Source: Rhodoferax sp.
GTDB lineage: Bacteria > Pseudomonadota > Gammaproteobacteria > Burkholderiales > Burkholderiaceae_C
NCBI GenBank assembly: GCA_030682475.1
Contig: JAUXOA010000096.1
Span: forward strand, 1-64,000
Length of the DNA: 64,000 nt
Direction: 5' to 3'
In this document: positions 57,953 to 64,000 of the stretch, piece by piece
Layout: each line of letters starts with the position of its first letter
Numbering within the stretch: position 1 is the stretch's first letter
Notes under the pieces: model-generated
The model's input: only the letters and a program-made list of their open reading frames with translations
The model's database searches: none
Told to the model about the DNA's origin: nothing
Position numbers and translations under genes: made by a program

Positions 57953-58072
57953 GTCAGTTGAGGACAGAGCTTGCTCTCTTGAATGGTTGAGGACAGAGCT
58001 TGCTCGCTGCGCGTAGCTTCGGTCTGTCCCGCAAAGTCTCAGGTTTCGGTCTGTCCCGCAAAATCTCAGGAT
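57953..58072 (-). repeat. GGGACAG inverted-box repeat, copy C
   Basis: About 120 bp, an inverted copy relative to A and B: two GAGGACAGAGC boxes, then GCGCGTAGC, then two CTGTCCCGC boxes. It ends seven bases before the rnr stop codon. Here it is oriented oppositely to its flanking minus-strand gene compared with copies A and B. Confidence 0.75.
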
Positions 58073-58078
58073 TCAAGC

Positions 58079-60346
58079 TTAGCGGCGTGCCTTTCGGCCT
58101 TTTTTCTTGGCTGTCGCCTGTTCAACGGTGGACTTCGCAGCCCGGCTCGAAGACTGGAGCGCAGGTACCAAAGGCTCTGCTATTTTTCGTGCCGGGCGTT
58201 TCCTGCCCGCGCTGCCCGGCTCATCGTCCAGATCAGCGTGATCGCCGCCTTCACGCAGCGACCCTTTGTCTTTCATGACGCGTGAAACCAGCCCATCCCC
58301 TCCTTCTTGAACCAGCCGAAAATCGATTCTGCGACCATCCAGGTCAACCCGGCTGACCTGCACCTGAACCCGGGTGCCAATCGCGTAACGCATACCGGTG
58401 CGCTCGCCACGCAGCTCCTGGCGCGCTTCGTCAAAGCGAAAGTACTCGCCGCCCAGCTCGGTGATGTGCACCAGCCCTTCGACATACATGGCGTCCAGGG
58501 TAACGAAAATTCCGAAGCTGGTTACTGAACTGACGACACCACCGTACTCTTCCCCAAGGTGCTCGCGCATGTACTTGCACTTGAGCCAGGCTTCGACGTC
58601 GCGGCTGGCCTCGTCAGCACGGCGTTCATTGGCGCTGCAATGCATGCCGGCAGCTTGCCAGGCCTGGGTCTCCAGGCTCAATTTCTTCGGCTTTTGCCCC
58701 GGTTCAGCTACGCGCGAAGCCAACCCTTTTTCAAGCCGCCTGGCCAGCTTGACGTGGGCTTCGCCCGGCGTCGGCAGAACCGGCAACTGGTATCTGGTCT
58801 TGGCCAGAATCGCCTTGATGACACGGTGCACCAGCAGATCCGGGTAACGCCGGATTGGACTGGTGAAATGGGTGTAGGCATCAAACGCCAGGCCGAAGTG
58901 GCCCTCATTGAGAGGCGTGTAGATGGCCTGCTGCATCGAGCGCAACAGCATGGAATGAATTTGCGGTGCGTCCGGCCGGTCTTTGGTAGCGGCGGCAATG
59001 GCCTGAAATTCGCCTGGCGATGGATCGTCACTGATCGTCAGCCCCAGGCCAGTGACTTTGAGGTAGTTGCGAAGGATTTCTTTTTTCTCGGGGGTGGGGC
59101 CCTCATGCACCCGAAACAAACCTGCATGCTTGCTGTGGGCGATAAAATCAGCGCTGCATACGTTGGCCGCCAGCATGGCCTCTTCAATCAGCTTGTGCGC
59201 ATCATTGCGCGTGCGCGGCACGATTTTCTCGATGTGCCCGTTCTCATTGCAAATGATCTGCGTCTCAACGGTCTCGAAATCCACTGCGCCACGGCGCACG
59301 CGCGACTTCAGCAGTGCCTGGTACACATCGTGCAGATTGATCAAATCATTTACCCGATCTTTGCGTTTGAGCGCCTCAGGGCCCCGCGTGTTGGCCAAAA
59401 TAGCCGCCACCTCGGTGTAGCTGAAGCGGGCGTGGCTCCACATCACTGCCGGGTAAAACTGGTAGGCCGACACCTCGCCGTCCTCGCTCACCACCATGTC
59501 GCATACCATGCACAGGCGTTCGACTTCCGGGTTGAGCGAACACAGCCCGTTGGACAGTTTCTCGGGCAGCATTGGAATCACGCGGCGCGGGAAGTAAACG
59601 CTGGTGGCACGCTCATAGGCGTCGACGTCAATGCTTGAGCCGGTTTCCACGTAATGGCTGACATCGGCAATGGCCACCAGCAAGCGCCAGCCCTTGACGG
59701 CGGCTTTGCCCTTGCCAATTTTTGTCGGCTCGCAATACACCGCATCATCAAAATCGCGGGCATCTTCGCCATCAATCGTCACCAGCGGCACGTCGGTCAA
59801 ATCAACCCGGTGTTTCTTGTCTTGTGGGCGCACCGTGTCAGGCAAGGTACGGGCCAAGGCAATGCATGCGTCCGAAAACTCATGCGGCACACTGTATTTG
59901 CGCACGGCGATTTCGATCTCCATGCCGGGGTCGTCAATCTCGCCCAGTATCTCCTTGACGCGCCCCACCGGCTGGCCGTACAGGGTCGGTGGCTCCGTCA
60001 ATTCAACCACAACGACCTGGCCCGATTTGGCCGAACCGGTCGCAGCTTTGGGAATCAATACATCCTGCCCGTAGCATTTATCTTCAGGGACGACGATCCA
60101 GATGCCACTTTCCTGCAACAGGCGGCCGATGATGGGCCGATTTGAGCGTTCGATAATCTCAAGCACCCGCCCCTCAGGCCGTCCCTTGCGATCACTGCGC
60201 ACAATGCGGGCCTTGACCCGGTCCTTGTGCAGCACCGCGCGCATTTCGTTGGGTGGCAAATAGATGTCGGATTCACCGTCATCACGGGATACAAACCCAT
60301 GACCATCACGGTGGCCTTGAACAGTTCCTTCAACTTCATCCAGCAA
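58079..60346 (-). CDS. rnr: Ribonuclease R
   Basis: A 755-aa 3'-5' exoribonuclease that degrades structured RNA. Cold-shock domains come first (VEGTVQGHRDGHGFVSRDDGESDIYLPP). The RNB catalytic domain has the Asp cluster TIDGEDARDFDDAVYCEP and FTSPIRRYPDLLVHRVIKA. An S1 domain (YGGVVSSVTSFGIFVTLDAMYVEGLVH) and a basic tail ending AKKKGRKARR follow. The first canonical start in frame is TTG 60346, which has no good Shine-Dalgarno. AUC at 60373 lies six bases after GAGGAG and would add nine residues (KNNSQTSGL region). The long helix-turn-helix N-terminus of E. coli RNase R is absent. Confidence 0.93.
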   Translation of the reverse strand: MLDEVEGTVQGHRDGHGFVSRDDGESDIYLPPNEMRAVLHKDRVKARIVRSDRKGRPEGRVLEIIERSNRPIIGRLLQESGIWIVVPEDKCYGQDVLIPKAATGSAKSGQVVVVELTEPPTLYGQPVGRVKEILGEIDDPGMEIEIAVRKYSVPHEFSDACIALARTLPDTVRPQDKKHRVDLTDVPLVTIDGEDARDFDDAVYCEPTKIGKGKAAVKGWRLLVAIADVSHYVETGSSIDVDAYERATSVYFPRRVIPMLPEKLSNGLCSLNPEVERLCMVCDMVVSEDGEVSAYQFYPAVMWSHARFSYTEVAAILANTRGPEALKRKDRVNDLINLHDVYQALLKSRVRRGAVDFETVETQIICNENGHIEKIVPRTRNDAHKLIEEAMLAANVCSADFIAHSKHAGLFRVHEGPTPEKKEILRNYLKVTGLGLTISDDPSPGEFQAIAAATKDRPDAPQIHSMLLRSMQQAIYTPLNEGHFGLAFDAYTHFTSPIRRYPDLLVHRVIKAILAKTRYQLPVLPTPGEAHVKLARRLEKGLASRVAEPGQKPKKLSLETQAWQAAGMHCSANERRADEASRDVEAWLKCKYMREHLGEEYGGVVSSVTSFGIFVTLDAMYVEGLVHITELGGEYFRFDEARQELRGERTGMRYAIGTRVQVQVSRVDLDGRRIDFRLVQEGGDGLVSRVMKDKGSLREGGDHADLDDEPGSAGRKRPARKIAEPLVPALQSSSRAAKSTVEQATAKKKGRKARR

Positions 60347-60396
60347 GCCGCTGGTTTGGCTATTATTTTTGATACAATGCTCCTCTTTCCTGAAAT

Positions 60397-60481
60397 GCCC
60401 GGATGGCGGAATTGGTAGACGCGCACGGTTCAGGTCCGTGTGCCGAAAGGTGTGGAGGTTCGAGTCCTCTTCCGGGCACCA
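60397..60481 (+). tRNA. tRNA-Leu(CAG)
   Basis: An 85-nt type II tRNA with long variable arm and encoded CCA. The acceptor stem is GCCCGGA with TCCGGGC. The anticodon loop TTCAGGT, with CAG at 60431-60433, lies between CACGG and CCGTG. The T-arm is GGTTCGAGTCC. It decodes CUG. The gene lies on the opposite strand just upstream of rnr, so the rnr promoter must overlap it. Confidence 0.97.
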
Positions 60482-60494
60482 ATATAAATGAATT

Positions 60495-60530
60495 CCGGGA
60501 ATCTTTAATCAAGGTTCCCGGTCTTTTTTT
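60495..60530 (+). terminator. Terminator 1 after tRNA-Leu
   Basis: A CCGGGAA/TTCCCGG stem with a 13-base loop followed by TCTTTTTTT, a canonical intrinsic terminator 14 bp after the tRNA. Confidence 0.85.
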
Positions 60531-60538
60531 GCAAAGAA

Positions 60539-60574
60539 GCTGCTGTAAGTCCTTGGACTTCCAGCGGCTTTTTT
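60539..60574 (+). terminator. Terminator 2 after tRNA-Leu
   Basis: A second stem (GCTGCTGtAAGTCC with GGACTTccAGCGGC) with a TT loop and a TTTTTT tail, immediately downstream of the first. Both face the convergent rimO gene. Confidence 0.75.
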
Positions 60575-60605
60575 GTTGTCCTCAAATAGTTCAAGCGCTT
60601 CGTTG

Positions 60606-62000
60606 TCAAAACGGCTGGGCCACCAGATCGTGCCCCTGTGCGCTGACAATGCGGGCCTTGGTGAACTCTCCAACTCTCAAAGTCTTGCTGATTTTCTCGG
60701 GCGGCAGCAGCCTCACCACACCATCAATCTCGGGCGCGTCGGCATAGGAGCGGCCAACACCCCCTTTTTTGCCCAAGGCAGGCGCTGCATCCACCAGTAC
60801 CTGCATGGTGGCGCCCACGCGCTGCTGCAGCTTGGCCGTCGATACCGCCTCGGCGACCGCCATGAAGCGGGCACGCCGTTCTTCCCGCAGTTCTAGCGGC
60901 AACATGCCGGGAATGTCGTTGGCAGCAGCGCCCTGCACCGGGCTGTAGGCAAAGCAGCCGACGCGGTCGATTTTGGCTTCCTGCATGAAATCAAGCAGGT
61001 GAGTAAACTCCTCTTCAGTCTCACCCGGGAATCCCGCGATGAAAGTACTGCGCACCACAATCTCGGGACAGGCCTCGCGCCAGCGCTGGATGCGTTCCAG
61101 ATTTTTCTCGCCACTGGCCGGGCGCTTCATGCGCTTGAGCACATCCGGATGGCTGTGCTGGAAAGGTACATCGAGATAAGGCAGTACTTTGCCGCTGGCC
61201 ATCAAGGGCATCACCTCATCCACACTGGGGTACGGGTAGACGTAATGCAGGCGCACCCAGGCGCCGTAAGGCGCCGCCATGTCGCCCAGCGCCTGCACCA
61301 ATTCCAGCATGCGGGTCTTGATCGGCTTGCCGTCCCAAAAACCGGTGCGGTACTTGACGTCGACGCCATAAGCAGAGGTATCCTGGCTGATCACCAGCAC
61401 CTCCTTGACGCCCCCTTCAAACAGGGCGCGCGCTTCATTCAGCACATCACCAATGGGCCGCGACACCAGGTCCCCGCGCATCGACGGGATGATGCAAAAC
61501 GTGCAGCGGTGATTACAGCCTTCGCTGATCTTGATGTAGGCGTAATGTCGGGGCGTGAGTTTGATGCCAGCCACACCGAACGCATTGGGCACCAGGTCGA
61601 GAAAAGGATCGTGTGGCTTGGGCAAATGGGCGTGCACCGCATCCATTACCTCCTGCGTCGCCTGCGGGCCGGTCACGGCCAGCACGCTGGGGTGCATTTT
61701 CCTGACCAGGTTGCCACCGTCCTCTGCCGCTTTGGCGCCCAGACAGCCCGTAACGATCACCTTACCATTTTCTGCTAGCGCCTCACCGATAGTGTCCAGA
61801 CTTTCCTTGATCGCATCATCGATGAAGCCACAGGTGTTGACGATCACCAGATCGGCACCCTGGAACGTTTTGGAGGTTTGATAACCCTCAGCACTTAGTT
61901 GCGTGAGGATCAGCTCAGAGTCTGTCAGTGCCTTGGCACAACCGAGGCTGACGAAACCGACTTTGGGTGGATGGTTGTTTTTTGTAATAACTTCGCTCAT
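60606..62000 (-). CDS. rimO: Ribosomal protein S12 methylthiotransferase RimO
   Basis: A 464-aa radical-SAM enzyme adding a methylthio group to S12 Asp88. The N-terminal UPF0004 domain includes [19 protein letters not shown] and [11 protein letters not shown] (auxiliary cluster cysteines). The radical-SAM motif is [12 protein letters not shown] near residue 160. A TRAM domain is at the C-terminus (about 395-464). Its partner factor YcaO is encoded at 3.9-5.6 kb. Confidence 0.97.
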   Translation of the reverse strand: MSEVITKNNHPPKVGFVSLGCAKALTDSELILTQLSAEGYQTSKTFQGADLVIVNTCGFIDDAIKESLDTIGEALAENGKVIVTGCLGAKAAEDGGNLVRKMHPSVLAVTGPQATQEVMDAVHAHLPKPHDPFLDLVPNAFGVAGIKLTPRHYAYIKISEGCNHRCTFCIIPSMRGDLVSRPIGDVLNEARALFEGGVKEVLVISQDTSAYGVDVKYRTGFWDGKPIKTRMLELVQALGDMAAPYGAWVRLHYVYPYPSVDEVMPLMASGKVLPYLDVPFQHSHPDVLKRMKRPASGEKNLERIQRWREACPEIVVRSTFIAGFPGETEEEFTHLLDFMQEAKIDRVGCFAYSPVQGAAANDIPGMLPLELREERRARFMAVAEAVSTAKLQQRVGATMQVLVDAAPALGKKGGVGRSYADAPEIDGVVRLLPPEKISKTLRVGEFTKARIVSAQGHDLVAQPF

Positions 62001-62030
62001 GTGTCAATTGTCCCAGCATTCGCTCCTGGA

Positions 62031-62564
62031 TCAGCGTTTGATGCCGAAAGCTCCGAGCATCTGGCCGGTCTGTTTTTGCATCTGCTCCTGCATTTGTGTC
62101 AACATGTTCTTGGACTGCTCCAGATTACCGCCCATCATGGCCTGTAGCACGGGGGACTGCAGGGCTGCAAATTGCGTCCACATTTCTGGTGACAAGCCCT
62201 TGGACTGCTCCCCGAATTTAGTCTGGAAATCCATCAGTGACTGCATGTTTTTCTCCAGATACCCGCCCATGAGCCCCTGCATGGCATGGCCATAGAACCG
62301 GATCACGCTGGCCAACACCGGCGCGGTAAACATGGGGGACCCATTGGCCTCTTCTTCAAGCATGATTTGAAGAAGAATGCTGCGGGTCAGGTCTTCACTG
62401 GTTTTGACATCGCGTACCACGAAGGACTCACTGTCCATCACCAGGCGCTTGACTTCTGCCAGCGTGATGTAACTCGACGTGTCCGTGTCGTAAAGCCGCC
62501 GATTTGGGTATTTTTTGATGACGCGCTGGTTAACTTTTGTGTCAGCGGTTTTCTTGTTTGGCAT
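62031..62564 (-). CDS. phaR: Polyhydroxyalkanoate synthesis repressor PhaR
   Basis: A 177-aa DNA-binding protein. The N-terminal PHB-accumulation regulatory domain has VIKKYPNRRLYDTDTSSYITLAEVKRLV. The following PHB domain has a C-terminal Met/Gln-rich helix (MLTQMQEQMQKQTGQM). PhaR represses phasin genes and its own gene and is released when it binds nascent granules. A TTGC-N3-GCAA palindrome lies 41 bp upstream of its ATG. It is 58 kb from phaC. Confidence 0.95.
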   Translation of the reverse strand: MPNKKTADTKVNQRVIKKYPNRRLYDTDTSSYITLAEVKRLVMDSESFVVRDVKTSEDLTRSILLQIMLEEEANGSPMFTAPVLASVIRFYGHAMQGLMGGYLEKNMQSLMDFQTKFGEQSKGLSPEMWTQFAALQSPVLQAMMGGNLEQSKNMLTQMQEQMQKQTGQMLGAFGIKR

Positions 62565-62604
62565 GGGGACTCCTCTGGCTCAGACCAAGGCTGAATTAAC
62601 TGTA

Positions 62605-62615
62605 TTGCACTGCAA
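62605..62615. promoter_or_regulatory. Candidate PhaR operator
   Basis: A perfect palindrome TTGCACTGCAA (TTGCA, C, TGCAA), 41 bp upstream of the phaR ATG. It fits the TGC-N3-GCA pattern described for PhaR sites, so autoregulation is likely. This is inference. Confidence 0.5.
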
Positions 62616-62685
62616 CACATTTTAGGGAGTGTCCCACCACAAGACCTCAAGGTTTACCCTGAGGATGAGTGAAAAAAAGAAAATT

Positions 62686-62762
62686 TGGTAGGCGCAATTG
62701 GACTCGAACCAACGACCCCCACCATGTCAAGGTGGTGCTCTAACCAGCTGAGCTATGCGCCT
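62686..62762 (-). tRNA. tRNA-Val(GAC)
   Basis: A 77-nt tRNA with encoded CCA. The acceptor AGGCGCA pairs with TGCGCCT. The anticodon loop is TTGACAT with GAC (plus-strand 62726-62728), flanked by CCACC and GGTGG. The T-arm is TTGGTTCGAGTCCAA. Confidence 0.97.
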
Positions 62763-62867
62763 GAAAACTATCCGAAGCCGCAAAGTATAGCAGCAATCTT
62801 TGTGCACTCGGTTCGCGTTGAAAAGGATGTATTTAAAAGAAAAATGAGCTTGAAACGGATGCGCCAT

Positions 62868-62893
62868 AATTGACGTTTACGTTAACGTCAATT
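62868..62893. promoter_or_regulatory. Perfect palindromic operator upstream of the acyl-CoA dehydrogenase
   Basis: Ten-base arms AATTGACGTT and AACGTCAATT with a six-base spacer, 17 bp before the ATG and overlapping a CATAAT hexamer (62865-62870) that may be the -10. The ACGT-rich symmetry resembles sites of MerR-type LiuR regulators of fatty-acid and branched-chain amino-acid genes. The regulator is not in the window. Confidence 0.6.
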
Positions 62894-62909
62894 GTTTTTT
62901 GGAGATCAC

Positions 62910-63668
62910 ATGGACATCGCAGGCAAAGTATTCATCGTCACCGGTGGCGCATCGGGTTTGGGCGAAGGCACCGCCCGCATGCTGGCGGCCAAGGGTGGAA
63001 AAGTGCTCATCGCCGACATGCAGGCTGAAAAAGGTGAGGCCATTGCGAAGGAAATTGGCGGTGCTTTCGTCAAATGCGATGTAAGCCAGGAGGCCGATGG
63101 CCAGGCGGTGGTTGCCAAGGCGGTGTCGATGGGCAAGTTGATGGGTCTGGTCAACTGCGCGGGCATTGCGCCAGCCGAAAAAACGGTGGGCAAGAATGGT
63201 GCGCACAACCTGGGTGTGTTCAGCAAATGCATCACCGTCAACCTGATCGGCAGCTTCAACATGATTCGCCTGGCCGCTGACGCCATGTGCAAGAACTCCG
63301 CGGAAGCCACCGGTGAGCGCGGCGTGATGATCTCCACCGCGTCCGTGGCGGCCTATGACGGCCAGATTGGCCAGGCCGCCTACAGCGCCTCCAAAGGCGG
63401 CATCGTCGGCATGACGCTGCCGATCGCACGCGATCTGGCACGCAACGGCATTCGCAACATGACCATCGCTCCCGGCATTTTCGGCACGCCCATGATGTTC
63501 GGTATGCCCAAGGAAGTGCAGGACTCGCTGGCCGCCAGCGTGCCCTTCCCGTCCCGCCTGGGCACGCCACAAGACTACGCCAAACTGGCGCTGCACATTT
63601 TTGAGAACGACATGCTCAACGGCGAGGTGATTCGCCTCGACGGTGCCATTCGTCTGGCCCCGCGTTAA
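62910..63668 (+). CDS. Short-chain dehydrogenase, 3-hydroxyacyl-CoA dehydrogenase type II
   Basis: A 252-aa SDR enzyme. The NAD-binding motif is [16 protein letters not shown]. The catalytic Ser/Tyr/Lys lie in [34 protein letters not shown] and [10 protein letters not shown] complete the pattern of human HSD10-like type II 3-hydroxyacyl-CoA dehydrogenases. Probable role: beta-oxidation or isoleucine/branched-chain degradation. It starts at ATG 62910 behind GGAGATCAC. Confidence 0.93.
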   Translation: MDIAGKVFIVTGGASGLGEGTARMLAAKGGKVLIADMQAEKGEAIAKEIGGAFVKCDVSQEADGQAVVAKAVSMGKLMGLVNCAGIAPAEKTVGKNGAHNLGVFSKCITVNLIGSFNMIRLAADAMCKNSAEATGERGVMISTASVAAYDGQIGQAAYSASKGGIVGMTLPIARDLARNGIRNMTIAPGIFGTPMMFGMPKEVQDSLAASVPFPSRLGTPQDYAKLALHIFENDMLNGEVIRLDGAIRLAPR

Positions 63669-63720
63669 CACCAAAATACGACTGAAATACCATGGACGCT
63701 CCCACCGCAAGGAGCCGTCC

Positions 63721-64000
63721 ATGAAGGTTTGCACACTGTCCCTGCTGGCGGCGCTGCTTGCCGCAGGCTGTGCCAGTCAGGGCGATTTCAAGTACACCAT
63801 TCCCGAGCAACCGGAAGGCAGCTCCGGCTATGCCGAAAAGCCGGGCTGGGTCACGTCAAAATTTGCCGTCGCCGCAGCTAACCCACTGGCCGCCAATGCG
63901 GGCTACCAGGTGCTCAAGGCAGGCGGCACTGCCGTGGATGCCGCCATCGCGGTGCAGATGGTGCTTACGCTGGTCGAACCCCAGTCAAGTGGCATCGGTG
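63721..64000 (+). CDS. ggt: Gamma-glutamyltransferase family, 5' part (cut by window end)
   Basis: The open frame runs from ATG 63721 off the right edge, giving 93 codons. There is a strong AAGGAG seven bases upstream. The N-terminus MKVCTLSLLAALLAAGC is a lipoprotein signal with Cys17. FAVAAANPLAANAGYQVLKAGGTAVDAAIAVQMVLTLVEPQSSGIGG is the conserved opening of gamma-glutamyltranspeptidases. The self-cleavage Thr and catalytic core lie beyond the window. Probably periplasmic, in glutathione breakdown. The family call is firm; the exact substrate is not. Confidence 0.9.
   Translation, partial: MKVCTLSLLAALLAAGCASQGDFKYTIPEQPEGSSGYAEKPGWVTSKFAVAAANPLAANAGYQVLKAGGTAVDAAIAVQMVLTLVEPQSSGIG

Noticed and set aside
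57817-58078. Possible CRISPR-like array of short repeats
   Set aside because: The repeats are inverted and of two unrelated families, with no regular spacers and no cas genes nearby.
62877-63734. 285-codon open frame on the minus strand
   Set aside because: Antisense of the short-chain dehydrogenase, which has intact catalytic motifs and a good ribosome-binding site.

Overview
The window reads as chromosome of a betaproteobacterium, order Burkholderiales, family Comamonadaceae, most like the Rhodoferax/Albidiferax/Polaromonas group. This rests on the gene order around the rpsB-to-lpxB envelope cluster, class I PhaC with a PhaR repressor, the YcaO/RimO pair, carAB-greA, and protein sequences that look typical of that family. 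No database search was possible. Genes are densely packed on both strands. I see no rRNA, CRISPR array, prophage or complete insertion sequence.

Layout. 0.3-5.6 kb: polyhydroxyalkanoate synthase phaC, a small membrane protein, pgeF, a zeta-class glutathione transferase (maleylpyruvate/maleylacetoacetate isomerase type) and ycaO. 5.7-11.9 kb: a plus-strand catabolic operon with an ABM-domain protein, 3-hydroxybenzoate 6-hydroxylase, gentisate 1,2-dioxygenase, fumarylpyruvate hydrolase and a complete TRAP transporter (small permease, large permease, binding protein). Together they take up an aromatic acid and convert it through gentisate to fumarate and pyruvate. 11.9-19.7 kb: an accessory stretch with a NUDIX hydrolase, a CHRD lipoprotein, a chimeric scar made of dsbB and NUDIX 3' ends, a single-chain Type IIG-like restriction-modification enzyme, a VOC protein, a YceI protein, a polytopic membrane protein, and intact dsbB.

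19.8-25.3 kb: yggX, then a self-contained sigma54 module. A sensor kinase and NtrC-family regulator face away from a four-gene operon (two small unknowns, a two-cysteine membrane protein, a TauE/SafE permease). That operon has a clear -24/-12 promoter and a candidate activator site. This is the best candidate for an undescribed system. 25.3-36.6 kb: GNAT acetyltransferase, glmM, folP, ftsH, rlmE, divergent yhbY, greA and carAB.

36.6-51.8 kb: a long minus-strand translation and envelope cluster in transcription order: rpsB, tsf, pyrH, frr, uppS, cdsA, dxr, rseP, bamA, skp, lpxD, fabZ, lpxA, lpxB, rnhB and a SpoU-family rRNA methyltransferase. 52.0-57.8 kb: plus-strand amidase, D-amino-acid dehydrogenase, HDOD protein, MBL-fold hydrolase and the bifunctional NAD(P)HX repair enzyme. 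57.8-64 kb: repeats, RNase R, tRNA-Leu(CAG), rimO, phaR, tRNA-Val(GAC), a type II 3-hydroxyacyl-CoA dehydrogenase behind a perfect palindrome, and the start of a gamma-glutamyltransferase cut by the window edge.

Two dispersed repeat families recur. One is a roughly 110-bp element built of inverted GGGACAG boxes, found at gene 3' ends. The other is a roughly 24-bp palindromic element that reads VRAELVEA when translated. Most start sites were moved inward from the longest open frame on the basis of family N-termini and Shine-Dalgarno positions; where this is uncertain it is stated.
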